Part shown: positions 7,510 to 15,720 of the stretch, one piece after another | Position numbering within the stretch: the stretch's first letter is position 1 | How the letters are laid out: each line of letters opens with the position of its first letter | Assembly: GCA_964249755.1 (NCBI GenBank) | Contig: CAXUDB010000007.1 | Span: 1-64,000 of the forward strand | Length of the DNA: 64,000 bases | Reading direction: 5' to 3' | From: Ilyomonas sp964249755 | GTDB lineage: Bacteria; Bacteroidota; Bacteroidia; Chitinophagales; Chitinophagaceae | Notes under the pieces: model-generated | Seen by the model: the letters and a program-made list of their open reading frames with translations, nothing else | Told to the model about the DNA's origin: nothing | The model's database searches: none | Made by a program: the position numbers and the translations under genes

Positions 7510-7582
7510 GCCCAACAACCATAGTTGACGAATGCGACATGATAAGGGTTATCTGCGACATGTTTGTGTCAGTCGGTTAGGT
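7510..7582. repeat. Possible short attC-like site H
   Basis: A 73-bp interval runs from GCCCAAC (7510-7516) to GTTAGGT (7576-7582). It contains a direct repeat TGCGACATG and weak complementarity between its ends. It lacks the internal AGAATTA..CTGCT motif, so its membership of the site family is doubtful. It would mark the right end of the array. Confidence 0.35.
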
Positions 7583-7649
7583 TGCCGATAACTCTTAAAT
7601 AGACGAAGGTGCTTCTTCACCCTTCTAATTAATTCATGTTGTTAGTAAA

Positions 7650-8228
7650 TCAGCTAAGTTTATTAAGAGTAAAGGCGAATAAGAAAAGGATAAGTTTGAG
7701 CAGAAAGCCTTTAGAGGCGACGGCATGAATGGTTCAGAGAAAGAGGGCTTTGATCTCACTGAAAATGGCTTCGATCCCTTTTCTCGTTTGTTCTTTGAGA
7801 AAAGCTATCCGGGGCTCATCTTTTCGTTTTGCGTTACTTCTCCGTCCGGTCATCAGTTCAATGCCATCCTCCTGTTTCATCAGATCTTCTGTTTTGTAAT
7901 CGGTATAAGCAGCGTCTGCATAAATCCTGCTTTCGGCTGCCACTGCTAAAGGCAGCTTTTTCAGCGCCTGCACATCTGATTCACTTCCCGGCACAAAGCA
8001 AAATTCAACCGGAATGCCTTGTGCGGTAGTGAGCACCTGTACTTTCACACCATAAAAATATCTTCTCATACTCGCCTGTTTTCCTCTCCACGGCTTCCCT
8101 TTCAGTAATCTTGAGCAGCTGATGCGGATGTTGTGGCACACGGCTACCGAAAAAGAATCAATCATATAATCGGAAGTACCCGCTATAGCTTTGAGATGAT
8201 TGCCAACTTTATAAAATAATTGAAACGG
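7650..8228 (-). mobile_element. IS982-family transposase remnant
   Basis: The C-terminal two thirds of an IS982-type DDE transposase is readable in one frame from about 8228 (QLFYKVGNHLKAIAG) through DSFSVAVCHNIRIS, ASMRRYFYGVKVQVLTT, PGSESDVQALKKL, ADAAYTDYKTED and RRSNAKRKDEPRIAFLKEQ. An in-frame TGA at 7734-7736 (probably CGA to TGA) precedes the conserved TIHAVASKGFLLKL tail, which ends at 7650. About 100 N-terminal residues, and any terminal inverted repeats I could recognise, are missing. It is a dead fragment at the junction between the cassette array and the redox gene cluster. Confidence 0.85.
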
Positions 8229-8573
8229 TTACTCTAACAACGATTACAACCGTCTGTTGAATCGACACTTGCCCAACATACAGGAATATAGACCTGTCAT
8301 TTTCATAAACTGTCTTTCGTTATTAGCGTGACCGCTAAAATGAAGAGTGGATCCAATGGCTGTTGTTATGATCTTAACTGTCACTTACTTTCCTTCTCTT
8401 ATCTTCCTGCAGCTAATACCTTGAGCAGGTCATATGAAAAACAGAAAATTGCTATCATTTTTTTTCATTGAGCATTGGTAGAGAAGTTTTAAGTCTGGTA
8501 ATTTAAAGGTATACTTTATCCACTGCTTTTCTTTTCTATCAACCTGGGTTATTAAATAAGATGAGCTGACCGT
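8229..8573. other. Non-coding gap, nothing recognised
   Basis: I see no gene, RNA or repeat in this stretch between the transposase remnant and the regulatory block at 8574. A 75-codon minus-strand frame (8430-8657) runs across the promoter block and has no protein-like features. Confidence 0.5.
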
Positions 8574-8652
8574 AGTTTGGACTACAGAATAAATAGATTG
8601 GGCTATATCTGAGCTTTGATAGTCCTCAAACTTTGCACTATCAAAATTTAGT
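8574..8652 (+). promoter_or_regulatory. Duplicated promoter/operator block, copy 1
   Basis: This block closely resembles 12177-12252. Shared elements are GTAGTTTGGACTAC or its variant, AATAGATTGGGCTAY 12 bases later, and an inverted repeat TTTGATAGT (8615-8623) - 13 bases - ACTATCAAA (8637-8645). The arms and the 13-base spacing are kept in the second copy. It lies directly upstream of the first epimerase-like gene. No clean TAnnTTTG box was found, so the exact promoter is unclear. Confidence 0.6.
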
Positions 8653-8669
8653 CTCAAAAATAAAAAGTT

Positions 8670-9557
8670 ATGCGAGTATTTCTTACTGGTGCCACCGGGT
8701 TTATCGGGCTAAGACTCATTGCTGAACTAATCGATGCCGGTCATGATGTGGTTGGTCTGTCGCGCTCTGATGCCAATTCAAAGACACTCACTGCTGCAGG
8801 TGCTGCTATACATCACGGCAGCATCGAAAATCTGGAAAGCCTGCGGCGTGGAGCAGCCGACGCTGATAGTGTAATACACTGTGCGTTCAACAACGACTTT
8901 GAACACTTAGCTGATAATTGCGAGAAGGATAAACTTGCCATCGAGGCGTTAGGTTCTGCGCTCAAAGGATCGAACCGTTCCTTAATCGTTACCTCGTTTA
9001 CGGGGATCGGGAACATAATTCCCGGACAATCTGCCCGCGAGGAGAACGATCCCGATCCCAAAGACATCAATCCCCGGGTAGCCTCTGAATTAGGCGCAGC
9101 ATCAGTGGCAACCCAAGGCATCAATGTTTCAGTCATGCGCCTGCCGATGGTTCATGACCCGCTCAAACAAGGCATCATTACGGCCTTTATAGCGCTGGCG
9201 AGAAAGAAAGGTTTGTCAGCCTATGTCGACGCAGGTGCCAATCGCTTCCCGGCGGCGCCCGTCCTAGATGTCGCAACACTTTACCGCCTGGCGCTGGAAA
9301 AGGGCAAAGCGGGAGTCCGGTATCATGCGGTCGCCGAGGAAGGCGTATGCTTTCGGGAAATCGCCGAAATGGTAGGGGAAGGCTTGGGAATTCCTGTTAA
9401 GTCACTTACAGGCGATGAGGCAAAGACGCATTTCGAGTATCTCTGGGATTTCGCCAGCCGAGACCTGTCGGCATCCAGCGTGCAGACGCGGACGCAGTTA
9501 GGGTGGCATCCAAACGGTCCCACCCTGATGGCCGATCTCGAAAAGCTTCGTTTCTAA
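8670..9557 (+). CDS. NAD(P)-binding epimerase/dehydratase-like protein, paralogue 1
   Basis: This is an extended/atypical SDR of 295 residues with the N-terminal cofactor motif TGATGFIG (6-13), an acidic stretch and SIENLESLRRGAADADSVIHCAF, followed by a C-terminal domain similar to NAD(P)H-dependent reductases of nucleoside-diphosphate-sugar epimerase type. It is paralogous to the gene at 12274 throughout (same domain order, similar HAVAEEGVCFREIAE and AAHFEYL-type segments). Substrate is unknown; relatives are usually annotated only as SDR family. The coding sequence is clearly more GC-rich than the cassette genes to its left, which suggests a different origin. It heads a plus-strand run of redox genes. 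Confidence 0.88.
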   Translation: MRVFLTGATGFIGLRLIAELIDAGHDVVGLSRSDANSKTLTAAGAAIHHGSIENLESLRRGAADADSVIHCAFNNDFEHLADNCEKDKLAIEALGSALKGSNRSLIVTSFTGIGNIIPGQSAREENDPDPKDINPRVASELGAASVATQGINVSVMRLPMVHDPLKQGIITAFIALARKKGLSAYVDAGANRFPAAPVLDVATLYRLALEKGKAGVRYHAVAEEGVCFREIAEMVGEGLGIPVKSLTGDEAKTHFEYLWDFASRDLSASSVQTRTQLGWHPNGPTLMADLEKLRF

Positions 9558-9618
9558 TAAGCTCTATAGCCCGGCGTATCCGTTACGCCAAAATAAACCT
9601 AGTAATATAAAGATTAAT

Positions 9619-10407
9619 ATGAATACAGATAGCATACAACAAAATTCGGGTAACATTGAGAAGGCATTAACGGTGTCGAAAGGGATTCAAAGCAGGGATT
9701 CAGTCTTTGCGACGACCTACATAAATCCGAACAATTTCACACAACACAACCTGCAATGCGGCGATGGCATTGATGGATTCAACGCTTTTGTAGAGAGCCT
9801 GCAAGCAGTAGACAATCCTCCGCGTGTCATTCGTGTCTTGCAGGATGGAGCTTTTGTCGTTACGCATTCTAAAGGCGATATGTTTGGTTCCAAGGTATTC
9901 TTCGATATCTACCGGTTTGAGGATGGGCTGATCGTAGAACATTGGGACAATCTGGCCGAGCTGACGCTTCCAAATCCAAGCGGACACACGCCTATAGATG
10001 GCCCTACCGAGCCCGTCAATCTACAGGATACCGAAACGAATAAGGCGCTTGTCCGTAATTTTTTCGAAACAATCTTTCTGAATGGCCAAACTGATAAGAT
10101 GGCAAAGTATTTCGAAGGCGACTGGCTCATTCAGCACAATGCCAAAGGACAGGACGGGGTGGGTGCGCTAATGGAGATGATGCGACAACGCCAGCAGGCA
10201 GGCGAAGGCATCGAAGGCCTTAAGATGGAGCAGATAATCGGTGAGGGCAATTTCGTGCTCGTCACCGCCAGCGGATCGCAATCCGGAAAGCCGGTCGCCC
10301 TTTATGACCTCTTCCGCGTGGAACAGGGCAAGATCGCAGAACACTGGGACGTGCTCGAGGAGATTCCACCCAGACATGCCTGGAAAAACCAGAATGGTAA
10401 GTTTTAA
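9619..10407 (+). CDS. Tandem SnoaL-like (NTF2-fold) protein
   Basis: This 262-residue protein contains two NTF2/SnoaL-like cone domains, about 15-125 and 135-250. The halves share the pattern of a helical start, a QHN motif (FTQHNLQCGDG and LIQHNAKGQDG), a strand with VLQDGAFVVTHS or IGEGNFVLVTAS, and a DIYRFEDGLIVEHWDNL or DLFRVEQGKIAEHWDVL ending. Such domains can be catalytic (polyketide cyclase-like, dehydratase) or ligand-binding. No signal peptide is present, so it is cytoplasmic. It follows the epimerase-like gene by 61 bases and is probably cotranscribed. Internal duplication is clear; catalytic function is unknown. Confidence 0.85.
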   Translation: MNTDSIQQNSGNIEKALTVSKGIQSRDSVFATTYINPNNFTQHNLQCGDGIDGFNAFVESLQAVDNPPRVIRVLQDGAFVVTHSKGDMFGSKVFFDIYRFEDGLIVEHWDNLAELTLPNPSGHTPIDGPTEPVNLQDTETNKALVRNFFETIFLNGQTDKMAKYFEGDWLIQHNAKGQDGVGALMEMMRQRQQAGEGIEGLKMEQIIGEGNFVLVTASGSQSGKPVALYDLFRVEQGKIAEHWDVLEEIPPRHAWKNQNGKF

Positions 10408-10536
10408 ATCAATGATCGCGATTAAACCTTATGTAGTACACCTCTTTAAAACTCGCGATAAGCCTCGCATTGGCTGGTTGTTATTCCAAATCGTTCGGGG
10501 TAATCAGCAACACTTATCCAACGAAACCATTTAATA

Positions 10537-11363
10537 ATGGAAATGCAAAATACTATGCGTGACAAGAAAGATTCCGTACTGGGTACGTTTACCGTCAAGC
10601 AGAAAGACACCCTAACGCCCCACTATATCCGGGTAACGTTTGAAATACCTGATGGGCTGCTGGAGTTACTCGATGAGGTAACAATTGGTGGACACAACAA
10701 GATACTCATCCCGCCAAAAGGCGTAAATGAAATTGAATTTCCAGACCCGTACAATCCGGTAATCACACCGCGTTCGCCAGCTGTAAGAACATACACTACA
10801 CGGAAGATTGACACTCAAAAAAAAGAGCTTAGTATTGACTTTGTATCCCACAGAGTCACCGGCCCTGCCTCAGCGTGGGCGTTGAGCGCTGCACCAGGCG
10901 ATGTACTGGGTGTAGTTATCAAAACAGGCTTACGCCCAATAGTGCCTGCGGTGAATAGTTACCTGCTTGTAGGTGATGCCACTGCACTGGCTGCGATTGC
11001 AGCTATTCTGGAAAGTCTTCCCCAGTCTGCAAAGGCAAAAGTGATTCTGGAAGTACATGGAGAAGAAGATCAACTTCTTCTTCATTCTAACGCTCACATC
11101 CAAATAGAGTGGCTATACAATACTCATCCGGAAAAGGGAAGCAAGTTAACAGACGCTGCGAAACGTTATCATTATACGACTGGGAAGGACACAAACCAAT
11201 TTGTGTTTATGGCAGCGGAGTATCGAACTATAAAGGATTTAAGAACTTATTTTAAGAGCAGCCTGGGGTGGATTCAAGCCGGTATTCTGCTACCGCTTAT
11301 TGGAAGTCCGGGGAGTCAGAGGATGAATCCGTGTCAGAACGAAGGACGGACATGAGAAGTTAA
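10537..11363 (+). pseudogene. Siderophore-interacting protein (FAD-binding), frameshifted C-terminus
   Basis: This is a flavin/NADPH ferric-siderophore reductase-like protein of the SIP family. Visible motifs are VRTYTTRKID (FAD binding), SIDFVSHRVTGPASAWAL, SYLLVGDATALAAIAAIL and FVFMAAEYRTIKDLRTYF. The original frame ends at 11355 with an unrelated tail (ILLPLIGSPGSQRMNP). If one base is restored near 11281-11283 the sequence continues as YSATAYWKSGESEDES and ends at TAA 11361-11363, which matches the family C-terminus. So a one-base deletion (real or a sequencing error) scrambles the last 25 or so residues. The cofactor-binding parts are intact. It reads with the preceding SnoaL-like gene after 129 bases. 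Confidence 0.8.
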
Positions 11364-11449
11364 CTGTCCGTGTACCTGGTCAGTCGTATATCTTAGCAGG
11401 TCTGTATTCATTGCAACAAGCTCATTCATCATCGTAGTAAATCCTAATC

Positions 11450-11995
11450 ATGCCCGACAGCAGTATCCTCGCCTTATTCTTCAGCACTGTAGCTGTTTTG
11501 GTTGCTACCCTTACCGGCTTAATTGGTGCGTTCAGCACCTTTAGGCTTCAGAACATTTACAACGAGCTGTCTCATCTGATTCACACCATGCGCATGCGCA
11601 CTACGCCAGCTGGCACCCTGGATGAATGGATCGTTCGCAATGACTACGGGTTGACAGAGCAGATTTACGACACCAGGCCGGAAGCCCTCACAGCACTACG
11701 TTCTGTATTGGATAGAAGTGGCTTAACAGCTCTGCACGTGGCTTATGAGTATGACTATAATAATGTTGTCGGTAATCATGCCCGCTATTTATCGGTAAGG
11801 CGTGCCAATCATAGAAGCTTCCGATGGGCACTGGTATATGTGTTCATCAGCTTGCTGCTGCTGATTTATACAAATGTCTTAGTGCGGCTTCCAAACTATG
11901 CGCTCATTTCATGTATCGCAGGATACCTCTTTATTGCAGGGATTATATTTACGTTTTTCATACGGCAGTTACGTCTGATGACAATGAATTCCTAA
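11450..11995 (+). CDS. Hypothetical three-segment membrane protein
   Basis: I do not recognise this 181-residue protein. It has a hydrophobic N-terminal segment (about 6-28, LALFFSTVAVLVATLTGLIG), a central hydrophilic region of about 95 residues (HLIHTMRMRTTPAGTLDEWI to YLSVRRANHRSFRW), then two more hydrophobic segments (about 127-144 and 150-171) and a short basic tail. The layout suggests an inner-membrane protein with a soluble loop. It lies between the siderophore-interacting gene and the second epimerase-like gene, all on the plus strand. The following 278 bases hold the second copy of the operator block and otherwise nothing recognised. Confidence 0.6.
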   Translation: MPDSSILALFFSTVAVLVATLTGLIGAFSTFRLQNIYNELSHLIHTMRMRTTPAGTLDEWIVRNDYGLTEQIYDTRPEALTALRSVLDRSGLTALHVAYEYDYNNVVGNHARYLSVRRANHRSFRWALVYVFISLLLLIYTNVLVRLPNYALISCIAGYLFIAGIIFTFFIRQLRLMTMNS

Positions 11996-12176
11996 GCGCT
12001 GCGCTAAAGGCATCAAGGATGCAGGCACTACTATCCCGGATATTTGGAGTAAAGCATTATTTAGTAGAGCTTCAGACTGAACTGTTAGGTTTGAACATCG
12101 CCATCATTTCTATGGAAAGCCTTAGCGTCAACTATTCGAAAATCTAAACTTAAAGCCTTATCACAAGTACCCACCT

Positions 12177-12252
12177 TAGATTGGACTACGTGATAAATAG
12201 ATTGGGCTACCTCTACCTTTTAATAGTGTGGGAGCTTTGCACTATCAAAATT
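12177..12252 (+). promoter_or_regulatory. Duplicated promoter/operator block, copy 2
   Basis: This is the second copy of the block at 8574-8652: GATTGGACTAC, AATAGATTGGGCTAC and an inverted repeat TTTTAATAGT (12218-12227) - 13 bases - ACTATCAAAA (12241-12250), nine of ten pairs. It lies directly upstream of the second epimerase-like gene, so both paralogues probably answer to one regulator. Confidence 0.62.
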
Positions 12253-12273
12253 TCACATCAAACATTTTAAATT

Positions 12274-13167
12274 ATGCGAGTTTTCGTTACAGGGACTACC
12301 GGCTTTGTCGGTTCAGCCATCGTTAAGGAATTAATCGGGGCAGGTCACCAGGTGCTTGGCCTTTCCCGTTCAGAAGAATCAGACCGGGAGATTATTGCAG
12401 CAGGTGCTCAGGTTCACCGGGGAGATATCGAGGATTTGGACAGCCTGCGCAGCGGAGCAGCTGCCGCAGATGGGATCATCCACACTGGCTTCAACCATGA
12501 TTTTTCAAAATTTAAGGAAAGTTCGGAAAATGACCGGCGCGCCATTGAAACATTTGGTTCTGTATTCGAGGGGTCCGATCGACCTCTGATTATTACTTCA
12601 GCCATAGGCCTGCTTCCCCGCGGGCGGCTCGTTACCGAAGCAGATATGCCCGCGCCTGGCCCAAATCCACGTGTTGCCTCAGAGGAGGCTGCAGATGCTG
12701 TGGCGGCAAAGGGTGTACGAGTTTCTGTAATACGCCTTTCTCCTTCGGTTCATGGAGAGGGTGATCATGCCTTTGTGCCAATGCTCATTCGTATTGCCCG
12801 CGAAAAAGGTGTGTCTGTTTACGAGGGAGAAGGACTTAATTATTGGCCTGCCATACACCGGTTGGATGCTGCAAAATTATTCAGGCTGGCTGTAGAAAAA
12901 GCAGCTGCCGGAGGTACGCGTTATCATGGTGTCGGCGAAGAAGGAATTCTGTTTCGGGATCTTGCTGAAGCGATTGGACGGGGACTCCAAATTAAAGCTG
13001 AATCCAAATCAAAAGAAGAGGCAGCCGCCCACTTTGGCTCGTTTGCCCACTTTGCTGCAATGGACATTCGCGCCTCAAGCGACAAAACACAGGAATTATT
13101 AGGCTGGCGTCCTACACAGGTAGGACTTATCGCAGACCTTGACGGTAACAACTACTTTTCGTCATAG
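12274..13167 (+). CDS. NAD(P)-binding epimerase/dehydratase-like protein, paralogue 2
   Basis: This 297-residue atypical SDR has TGTTGFVG (6-13), GDIEDLDSLRSGAAAADGIIHTGF and the C-terminal GVGEEGILFRDLAEAIGRGL segment, colinear with the gene at 8670. A conserved PRVASEEAADAVAAKGVRVSVIRLSPSVHG stretch covers the substrate side. Similar proteins are often annotated as NAD-dependent epimerases or putative nucleotide-sugar reductases without proof. It shares its upstream regulatory block with paralogue 1 but is less GC-rich, so the pair may be an old duplication or two acquisitions. The next gene, another SDR, follows after 38 bases. Confidence 0.88.
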   Translation: MRVFVTGTTGFVGSAIVKELIGAGHQVLGLSRSEESDREIIAAGAQVHRGDIEDLDSLRSGAAAADGIIHTGFNHDFSKFKESSENDRRAIETFGSVFEGSDRPLIITSAIGLLPRGRLVTEADMPAPGPNPRVASEEAADAVAAKGVRVSVIRLSPSVHGEGDHAFVPMLIRIAREKGVSVYEGEGLNYWPAIHRLDAAKLFRLAVEKAAAGGTRYHGVGEEGILFRDLAEAIGRGLQIKAESKSKEEAAAHFGSFAHFAAMDIRASSDKTQELLGWRPTQVGLIADLDGNNYFSS

Positions 13168-13205
13168 GACATCTTCCCATTATCGCTCACAAATAAAATT
13201 ACAGC

Positions 13206-13928
13206 ATGAAGAATGTATTGATAACAGGAGCCAACAAAGGCATTGGCTTTGAAACAGCTAAGCAAATGGCTGAATTGGGGTACTATGTTTACTTAGGAAG
13301 CCGCGATATTAATAAGGGAATTGAAGCGGTCAGCAAGTTAAAAGAGGTGGGTTTGACAAACGTAATTCCAATAGAAATTGATGTGGCAGATATTCATTCC
13401 ATTAAACGGGCACGAACAGAAATAGAAGCAAAAATTGAAGTGTTAGACATTTTAATAAATAACGCTGGTATCAGCGGAGAGCAGCCGCAGTGTTTTTCAA
13501 CCGGTGACATCGAAAATTTACGTAACATATTTGAGACAAATTTTTTCGGTGCCGTTCAAACCACGCAACAGTTTCTTCCGCTGTTAAAAAAGTCAGGCGG
13601 GTCGGTCATTGTAAATGTTTCAAGCGAGGTAGGCTCTTTAGCAATGCATAGCCGCGCTTCCCGGAATTCTAACTGGGATTTTTACAGTGCTTATGGCTCT
13701 TCTAAAACAGCGTTAAATGCGTTTACGTTGATTCTGTCAAATGAGTTGAAAGACACAAATGTTAGAGTAAACAGTGCTACACCGGGCTATACTGCAACCG
13801 ATTTAAACGATCACCAAGGAGCAAAAACTGCGGCAGAAGGCGCTAAGCCTATTGTAAAGGCAGCCACAAGTTCTGATGCCGGTTTAACAGGTAAATTCTT
13901 CAAAGAAGGAGGCGAAGTACCCTGGTAA
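13206..13928 (+). CDS. SDR family oxidoreductase, carbonyl-reductase-like
   Basis: This classical SDR of 240 residues has the cofactor motif TGANKGIGFETAKQ (7-20), an arginine in the YLGSRD strand end consistent with NADPH preference, NNAG in the LINNAGISGE segment, NVSSEVGSL for the catalytic serine and YSAYGSSKTALN with the catalytic Tyr/Lys pair. The layout resembles plant/animal carbonyl reductases and bacterial homologues that reduce reactive carbonyls. It follows paralogue 2 by 38 bases and is probably in its transcript. The C-terminus, with DAGLTGKFFKEGGEVPW, is intact. Confidence 0.9.
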   Translation: MKNVLITGANKGIGFETAKQMAELGYYVYLGSRDINKGIEAVSKLKEVGLTNVIPIEIDVADIHSIKRARTEIEAKIEVLDILINNAGISGEQPQCFSTGDIENLRNIFETNFFGAVQTTQQFLPLLKKSGGSVIVNVSSEVGSLAMHSRASRNSNWDFYSAYGSSKTALNAFTLILSNELKDTNVRVNSATPGYTATDLNDHQGAKTAAEGAKPIVKAATSSDAGLTGKFFKEGGEVPW

Positions 13929-14297
13929 GCGGAATGGCATGTTTACTCCTTTTTACCTGAAAGCAGCTAAAATTTGTTTGCGATGATTCCTTTGAAACCG
14001 GAAGATGCCATTTTTACAATAGATATAAGGATTGCGGCGTGACAAAGGTGCTATGAAATGGATGCTGGTATTATAATCAGGCTTTGAAACAGACTTTTAG
14101 TGAAGTTTCAAAAATGACTTCTTGAAGTGCTTCAGGCTTTATTTTCGGGAGACGAGCAGTTGTTCTCCATTCTGCTCCGTTATCTGGTCAACTGTACTTG
14201 TATATCTTTACTGAGCCTTCTAACATTTTGCACCCAACATTTAGGGAAGTTATTATAGATTTATTTATTAACGATCCTTTTTTTAGCATACAAACAG
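13929..14297. other. Non-coding gap before the AraC regulator
   Basis: This 369-base gap holds no gene I can support. It contains several short GAAGTTTCAAA/TTTGAAAC-like stretches near 14090-14115 and an AT-rich segment close to the regulator start, presumably its promoter region. No clear terminator was seen after the SDR gene. Confidence 0.4.
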
Positions 14298-15212
14298 ATG
14301 AATAAAATTCATAGAATAAAATCTATCAACGAGTTTCATAGGTTGAGAGGTTTATCCAGGCCTGAACACCCGCTTATTAGCTTGGTAGATTATAGTGAAA
14401 TCAGGCAATCATCAGAAAACAACACCACGAGTTGGGTGTATGATTTTTATTCTATTTCCCTAAAAAGGAATTTCAATGCGAAGATTAAATATGGACAGCA
14501 GGAATATGACTTCGACGAAGGAATTATGTTTTTTATTTCTCCCGGACAGGTTTTCAAGATAGAAGTAAATGACGACAAGGTAATGCAGCCATCAGGATGG
14601 ATGTTGCTCGTCCATCCTGATTTTTTGTGGAATACTTTGCTTGCCAATTTCATTAAAAGGTATGACTATTTCGACTATACAACGCATGAAGCCTTGTTTG
14701 TATCCGAGAAAGAAGAGAAAACTATTCTACATATTTTTCAGAACATAAAGCAGGAATACCAGGCTAACATAGACAAGTTCAGTCAGAACATCATTATTGC
14801 ACAAATTGAATTATTGTTATCGTATGCAGAACGCTTTTATCAACGTCAGTTTATCACCCGAAAAATTACCAATCACCGGGTATTAGATAGCTTAGAGAAA
14901 ATTCTTACTGATTATTTCAATAGTGAAATGTTACTTGACAATGGTTTGCCTACCGTTCAATATATTTCTGAACAACTGAACATTTCGCCCAATTATTTGA
15001 GCGGGTTATTAAAAAATCTGACAGGGCAAAGCACACAACAACATATACACGAAAAGTTGATTGAAAAAGCCAAACAAAAGCTTTCTACCACCAACTTGTC
15101 TGTTAGCGAAATAGCCTACGAGCTTGGTTTTGGGCATCCACAATCGTTTAGTAAGTTCTTTAAGGGGAGAACTAATCAGTCGCCTGTAGAATTCCGACAA
15201 GCATTAAACTAA
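14298..15212 (+). CDS. AraC family transcriptional regulator
   Basis: This 304-residue regulator has an N-terminal cupin-like sensor part (about 30-130, including DEGIMFFISPGQVFKI) and a C-terminal double helix-turn-helix (about 205-303). The first helix-turn-helix is in TVQYISEQLNISPNYLSGLLKNLTG and the second in SVSEIAYELGFGHPQSFSKFFKGRTNQSPVEFR, both good matches to the AraC DNA-binding domain. Regulators of this type in Bacteroidota commonly neighbour SDR or NADPH oxidoreductase genes. It is the last gene of the redox run and a candidate for binding the duplicated operator blocks at 8574 and 12177, though that link is only positional. Confidence 0.9.
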   Translation: MNKIHRIKSINEFHRLRGLSRPEHPLISLVDYSEIRQSSENNTTSWVYDFYSISLKRNFNAKIKYGQQEYDFDEGIMFFISPGQVFKIEVNDDKVMQPSGWMLLVHPDFLWNTLLANFIKRYDYFDYTTHEALFVSEKEEKTILHIFQNIKQEYQANIDKFSQNIIIAQIELLLSYAERFYQRQFITRKITNHRVLDSLEKILTDYFNSEMLLDNGLPTVQYISEQLNISPNYLSGLLKNLTGQSTQQHIHEKLIEKAKQKLSTTNLSVSEIAYELGFGHPQSFSKFFKGRTNQSPVEFRQALN

Positions 15213-15259
15213 ACATGGCTGCTGTTAAGTAACCGATTGCTGTTGTTTTGCCTATTATC

Positions 15260-15383
15260 TGGATGATTTCGCAACCGTTGATCATATGTTCCGCGAGGTG
15301 TTGACCAATACAAAGTTGACAATCCGTTGTTTTGATGATCACTTCTGCACGAAAACAATGATTCAGTTAAATAAATTCTTCAG
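15260..15383. repeat. 124-bp direct repeat, right copy
   Basis: This is the partner of 1422-1545, same orientation, about 85% identical. It lies in the 508-bp gap between the AraC regulator and pckA. A second short direct repeat flanks it (AACCGATTGCTGTTG at 15231 and AACCGTTTGCTGTTGG at 15475). The rest of the gap up to the pckA promoter holds nothing recognised. Confidence 0.8.
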
Positions 15384-15670
15384 GTACCCTGCGCTCCATG
15401 GCTGCCTCCACTGAGTGAGATGACAACAGTCACCTGCCCGGTCAGGTTACTCGTAGCTGTGATCATCGGCTTCTAACCGTTTGCTGTTGGTTTTGGGGTA
15501 GCCTTGTCATACCCTTTTGCGGTTCGACTACAAACTCAATTGGATGCAGAGAAAAAATGTTTCGAAAACACTTGTTAGATAATTTCTAATATACAGACGA
15601 TTAAACGCAGCCGTCTTTAGAAAATATCTAACTAAAATTTAGTTCATTGAAAAATATTCATCAGCCATCA

Positions 15671-15699
15671 TTTGTCTCATTTTTCCGCCTCTACTTTTG
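15671..15699 (+). promoter_or_regulatory. pckA promoter
   Basis: TTTG at 15671-15674, a 17-base spacer and TACTTTTG at 15692-15699 match the Bacteroidota TTTG-N17-TAnnTTTG promoter. Transcription would start near 15706. That excludes the upstream in-frame ATG at 15697 and supports the ATG at 15721. Confidence 0.72.
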
Positions 15700-15720
15700 C
15701 GGACTAACAATACGATTGCT

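Noticed and set aside
8430..8657. Minus-strand 75-codon open frame
   Set aside because: It runs through the conserved promoter/operator block at 8574-8652 and shows no domain.
11824..12147. 107-codon forward frame overlapping the membrane protein gene
   Set aside because: It begins inside the coding sequence at 11450-11995 in another frame, and the part beyond 11995 has no recognisable features.
1422..15383. 124-bp repeats as attL/attR of a phage or integrative element
   Set aside because: No integrase, recombinase or phage gene lies between them and neither copy touches a tRNA; kept only as a border repeat.
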